64,000 nt of DNA from Alviniconcha marisindica (lineage: Eukaryota > Mollusca > Gastropoda > Provannidae), in NCBI GenBank assembly GCA_018857735.1, contig JABMCL010002720.1, forward strand, positions 514,501 through 578,500, read 5' to 3'. The position numbers were made by a program, and so were the translations under genes. The notes under the pieces were generated by a model. It did no database searches and was not told where the DNA came from. It saw only the letters and a list, made by a program, of their open reading frames with translations. Below are positions 60,021-64,000 of this stretch, piece by piece (position 1 is the stretch's first letter; the number at the start of each line of letters is the position of its first letter).

Positions 60021-61104
60021 AGAATTCCTGGCAGTCGGCAAAGCATATTAAGCTATATTCTGACCTATTCACCGGTCGTAAAAATTGAGAACCTTTGACA
60101 GACAGCTCTGAGTTCTTGGCAGAGGGGATTTCAACTTCTGCGCCTGCGGTCGTCACGGCGGTGTTGAATGTGGGAGGACTGCCATGCAGCTGCTGCTGCT
60201 GAATGTGCGGGGACACGTGGCACGTGCACGTGTAAGAGGGAGGGTGGGCCTGTTGATGGGCCTGACGTTCTGTCATCACTTTGGCGGGTGGCACTGGCCG
60301 GTTCTCGGGGGACTGGAACATCCGTCCATTATTCATGTCGCGCGGCTCGCTAAGCCGACGTGGCAGGCTTTGCAGATTTGTCTTGTCTTCGGGGGTGTGG
60401 GGCGGGGGTTAGCGGGATTGATTGTGTAGGTATGATTTGTATCACTGTCGCGCGCGACCCGACCAGGCGCATGCCGCAAGAGCGGTACTGCCGTTGGATC
60501 TGTGTGTGTGTGTGTGTGCGCGTGTGTGTGTTTTGTGGGGGGGAGGTGCGCGCGTGTTTGTATATATGTGTGTGTGTGTGTGTCCTAGCGTCAATTGTAA
60601 CTGGATTTTCATGTTTTAAATCTCTCACTTTGTAAACCAGTTGCTAAACCTCCCCCCTCCACCCCCACCACCTAGCACACATGTGCGCGCGATTACTCAC
60701 ACAGAGTCACACAGAGACCGAGAGAGAATGGGATGAGATTATTGTTGCCATGAAAATGGCTTCAAAGCCAGAGATGCAAATCAATTTCATTGACCACATT
60801 GTATTGCAGTTCCGATCAGCCGGCCGTACCTTGCAATAGCGCGGCACGCCCGCTTTCTCCCCTTTCCAGTGCAATTATTAATTAAAGACCAGTGCAACGC
60901 TTGGCTCGGACCAGTACAGTTCCGGAACAACAGCCGGAAACGGACAGTGAACAGCAGCACGTTACGGTCGAGAGACGCCCGAGAAACAAATGGGCAGCAG
61001 CTTTTTGTGTCTGTTCAAAGCCTTTGTCTCCTTCCCATCGGCGTCAGCCCGCTCTGTCCCCGCTGCGTTGGCGCCATTAGACCATCACTGCCAGCAGTAC
61101 TTTG
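60021..61104. other. Non-coding, nothing recognised
   Basis: GT-rich tract at 60500-60585; otherwise unique sequence. Confidence 0.4.
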
Positions 61105-61860
61105 CTCTGTAGGCACATACTGTAGTGCTGTAGGCAGAGATATCCAATGGCGCTGTAGGCAGAGTATCCTATGGCGCTGTAGGCAGAGATATCCTATGGC
61201 GCTGTAGGCAGAGATATCCTATGGCGCTGTAGGCAGAGATATACTATAGCGCTGTAGGCAGAGATATCCTATGGCGCTGTAGGAAGAGATACTGTAGCGC
61301 TGTAGGCAGAGGTACTGTAACGATGTTAGAAAATATTACAGCGCTGTAGGCAGGGATACTGTAGCGCTGTAGGAAGATGCTGTAGGCAGGGATACTGTAG
61401 CGCTGTAGGCAGGGATACTGTAGCGCTGTAGGAAGATGCTGTAGCGCTGTAGGCAGGGATACTGTAGCGCTGTAGGAAGATGCTGTAGGAAGATACTGTA
61501 GCGCTGTAGGTAGGGATACTGTAGCGCTGTAGGAAGATGCTGTAGGCAGGGATACTGTAGCGCTGTAGGAAGATGCTGTAGGAAGATACTGTAGCGCTAT
61601 AGGCAAGGATACTGTAGCGCTGTAGGCAGATACTGTAGCGCTGTAGGAAGGGGTACTGTAGCGCTGATACTGTAGCGCTGTAGGCAGGGATACTGTAGCG
61701 CTGTAGGCAGATACTGGAGCGCTGTAGGAAGGGATACTGTAGCGCTGTAGGCAGGGATACTGTAGCGCTGTAAGCAGATACTGCAGCGCTGTAGGCAGGG
61801 TTACTGTAGCGCTGTAGGGAGGGATACTATATCGCTGTAGGCAGAGATACTGGAGCCCCT
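61105..61860. repeat. AGCGCT minisatellite, 25-bp then 23-bp unit, about 30 copies
   Basis: 61105-61280 uses GCGCTGTAGGCAGAGATATC CTATG; from about 61280 the unit is TGTAGCGCTGTAGGCAGGGA TAC with shortened variants (GGAAGATGC). Nearly every unit keeps the palindrome AGCGCT. Confidence 0.94.
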
Positions 61861-62439
61861 AGGCACGCAGCTCGGGTGGCGGCGACGTTTTCGTACAGTG
61901 AATTTACACGGTAAGTTGACAAGCCTTCTGTTAATTTATAAAAAAATAAAAATAAAAAAAAATCGGTGAGGACAGAGCCATTGGGAGGACGTCGTTGGAC
62001 TTCCGTACAGCAGGCATAAAGTACAACGGAATTCATAGCAGTAGTCGAAGCATGCAAGGCTGTGCATAGAGAGGGGCGGGGAGCGAGAGAGAGGGGCGAA
62101 AAGCAAAGGGGGGTGGGGGGGTGTTGTTGAGTGGACAGATGATCTTCCGAGTGGTGTCATTAGGAGGTGATGGGGATGCGGGAGCGGAGACAAGGTGGAG
62201 CGGGTACGAGGGGGTTGTCTGTCCCCAGGGGTTGAGGGCGGGGCGCTGCCCTGACGGAGGGACACCCGCCTGACTGCCGCTGTGTTCTAAACTAATCCAC
62301 TGCACCGGCCTGTCCTGCCTTGCCCGACCCGTCTGCCTCCCTCTCCTGCCTCTTCTGCCCACTCGATAGGGTTGGACATGGTTAGACTTCGTTAACGCCG
62401 AGCCGTGTCCCAAAAGGCTCTGGCGGGGACCAAACTCCC
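61861..62439. other. Non-coding, nothing recognised
   Basis: ACACGGTAAGTTGAC at about 61906 resembles a donor, but the preceding sequence is minisatellite. No gene recognised. Confidence 0.4.
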
Positions 62440-62643
62440 AGGAGGTGGGGGGAAGATCATACCTATGACGACTCTGTCACCACCAGAATGATTTTGCACC
62501 AAGAGGGGCAGCGGTGAAAGGCATTTTAATGTTTCATTATTGGGCAAAGAACTTCTGAAGAGAAAGGACACCCGAAACTGAATCGAACCGAGGTCCTGCT
62601 TACCAGCCTAACCGTAACGTCTTACCGCTGGGTAAAACCGGCT
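62440..62643 (-). mobile_element. SINE family B, 3'-truncated copy
   Basis: The minus-strand head GCCGGTTTTACCCAGCGGTA and the B box GGTTCGATTC are followed by the family body (CATTCTGGTGGTGACAGAGT) and a purine-rich stretch, then stop before the shared tail. No duplication was identified at the ends. Confidence 0.7.
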
Positions 62644-63599
62644 TACATGGCGTTGGTTGAGCTTTTGACCCATCTTATCCCCCCGCCCCCTCCTCCGGTA
62701 CCTGTCGTCTCTGTGCTTGTCTTGGAAACTGGACCCACTTGCTGTTGACTGGTTCGCATGGTGGTTTTGCAACTTGATGCTTATTTGTTCGGCGGTGGCA
62801 CTGAAGGAAGCAAGGAACTCGGTGTGCCCTCTAGCCCAGTCCGCTGTCTCTTTCAGTTGTGGGAGACCTCAGATGCATGCCAGGCCTCTTTTTTCTTCTT
62901 CTCTTTACTCTACTGCTGGTACTTCATACGGCAAACTTTTTAAAAGTGTTGTGGAGGTGTTTGCCTGTTTTGTTTTGCCGTTTTGCCGTTACCCCCCCCC
63001 CCCCCACACACACACACACATATACCCCTTAAATAGTGCTATGCCGTTTCCGGTTCTCTACGCCCTTTTCGGGAATCTTTGAGACCGACACTACCGTTGG
63101 GACACAACATGGATATAGTCCTACAGGGACGCTGATGTCAGCGAACGGACCACCTCACAGACACCTTGTTAGTCACTGGACTTCAGCTTTCTGTGGACCA
63201 CAAGGGGTCATCACGGGACGAAGCCCAAGTGCAAGGAAACGAAGCTAACATCGTAAGAGCGTCCAGTAAAGGTCGTCTTCCTGCTGACAATTTAGCACCA
63301 GGATTGGACAGAAGGGAGCGGGCTGTGTCTATATATAGCCCAGGTTTGAGAACAGGATGAGAGAGAGTGGGTGTGTGCGTTTGTGGACAATTCTAAAATC
63401 GCAAATCCGGTTACGAGGTGGGCGTTGCTGGAGAGGAGAAATTCATGTTGTGTTGGAAAGTAATCGTGTGTGGCATACCTTGATTCCTTTTTTCTTTCTT
63501 TCTTTCTTTCTGTCTTTTGTTTTTTTCCTCCGCTCGTGTTTCTTTTGGTGTTTGTAAGCTGGTTTTTGGTGTTTGTTTGCTTTTGTTTGTTTGGTTTTT

Positions 63600-63601
<2 letters not shown>
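62644..63601. other. Unique sequence, no gene recognised
   Basis: A frame of about 72 codons at 63145-63360 (SVDHKGSSRDEAQVQGNEAN within) is protein-like in composition, but it lacks splice sites and is not recognised. Confidence 0.3.

Positions 63602-63664
<63 letters not shown>
63602..63664. repeat. (CT)31 microsatellite
   Basis: Perfect CT tract; frames through it are artefacts. Confidence 0.95.
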
Positions 63665-63667
<3 letters not shown>

Positions 63668-64000
63668 CCCATTCGTTTTATCTTCGTCCCCGGCTTTTAA
63701 AGCTTTCGTTGCCAGCTGTTTCCTGTCGTTCCATTTACGATTCTTTTCCTTACCTCGTGGACAAGATATTGGCGAGAAAACGCTGACGGCGGTCCAAAAG
63801 TGGCAGCATGCTTAACGAAAACCAATTAATGGACTGACGGACGGTGGCAGTTTAACCCGATCGAAGGTGACAACATCAGACTGCGCACGACAAACTCAGC
63901 GAAGTGCCGAAGAAATTAGCCTGTCTCACGCGGCCCTTCTGATTCATGAAGCCATCAGAGACTAACATGAGCACCAGTCGGGAAAGAAGCAGGAAATCCC
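63665..64000. other. Unique sequence at the window end
   Basis: No gene recognised; open frames are short. Confidence 0.4.

Overview
The window reads as nuclear, non-coding DNA from a marine invertebrate, most likely a mollusc and probably a gastropod. The sequence shows spliceosomal splice sites, no prokaryotic gene packing, very dense (CA)n, (CT)n and poly-G/poly-C tracts, and tRNA-derived SINEs. The taxonomic call is inference from repeat style, not from a diagnostic gene. Almost every long open frame lies in a simple repeat, a minisatellite or a SINE and is not a gene.

Only one coding segment is recognisable with confidence: a 65-bp internal exon at 15583-15647 (+) of the U1 snRNP 70 kDa protein (SNRNP70/U1-70K). 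It holds the start of the RNA-recognition motif (SDPYKTLFVARI), a good acceptor and a GTGAGT donor. No neighbouring U1-70K exon was found, so most of the window is probably intron, unless the exon is displaced. Four weaker exon candidates on the + strand are listed: 8975-9127, 22613-22688, 44860-44913 (F-box-like) and 58066-58132.

Mobile elements: three short retroposon families recur. Family A is a tRNA-derived SINE of about 390 bp (14642-15278; a relative at 52664). Family B is a tRNA-derived SINE of about 320 bp ending in (TTAC)n; its full copy is 32247-32564 (-). Family C is a unit of about 90 nt with constant boundaries, seen five times. B and C share a 3' block ending GACGTWAAGCA, which suggests one LINE partner. 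At 31752-32573 B, C and related fragments form a nest punctuated by five copies of GTGAGGTTT. A possible Gypsy-type polypurine tract and LTR start lies at 53831-53844.

Tandem repeats: about twenty unrelated minisatellites (units 22-115 bp) fill much of the rest. The largest are 26885-28232 (about 28 bp), 35515-36625 (38 then 54 bp), 43220-44110 (about 100 bp, with a near-identical inverted copy at 45133-45235), 54470-55100 (about 30 bp) and 61105-61860 (25 then 23 bp, carrying AGCGCT). Homopolymer G/C runs of 18-62 nt occur at more than ten places.

Layout: 1-8.1 kb, unannotated with simple repeats; 8.2-16.3 kb, short minisatellites, SINE cluster and the U1-70K exon; 16.3-28.3 kb, minisatellite-rich; 28.3-35 kb, simple repeats and the SINE nest; 35-44.4 kb, large tandem arrays and compound microsatellites; 44.4-53.8 kb, microsatellites, poly-C and weak exon candidates; 53.8-64 kb, possible LTR, further arrays and a candidate exon at 58.07 kb.
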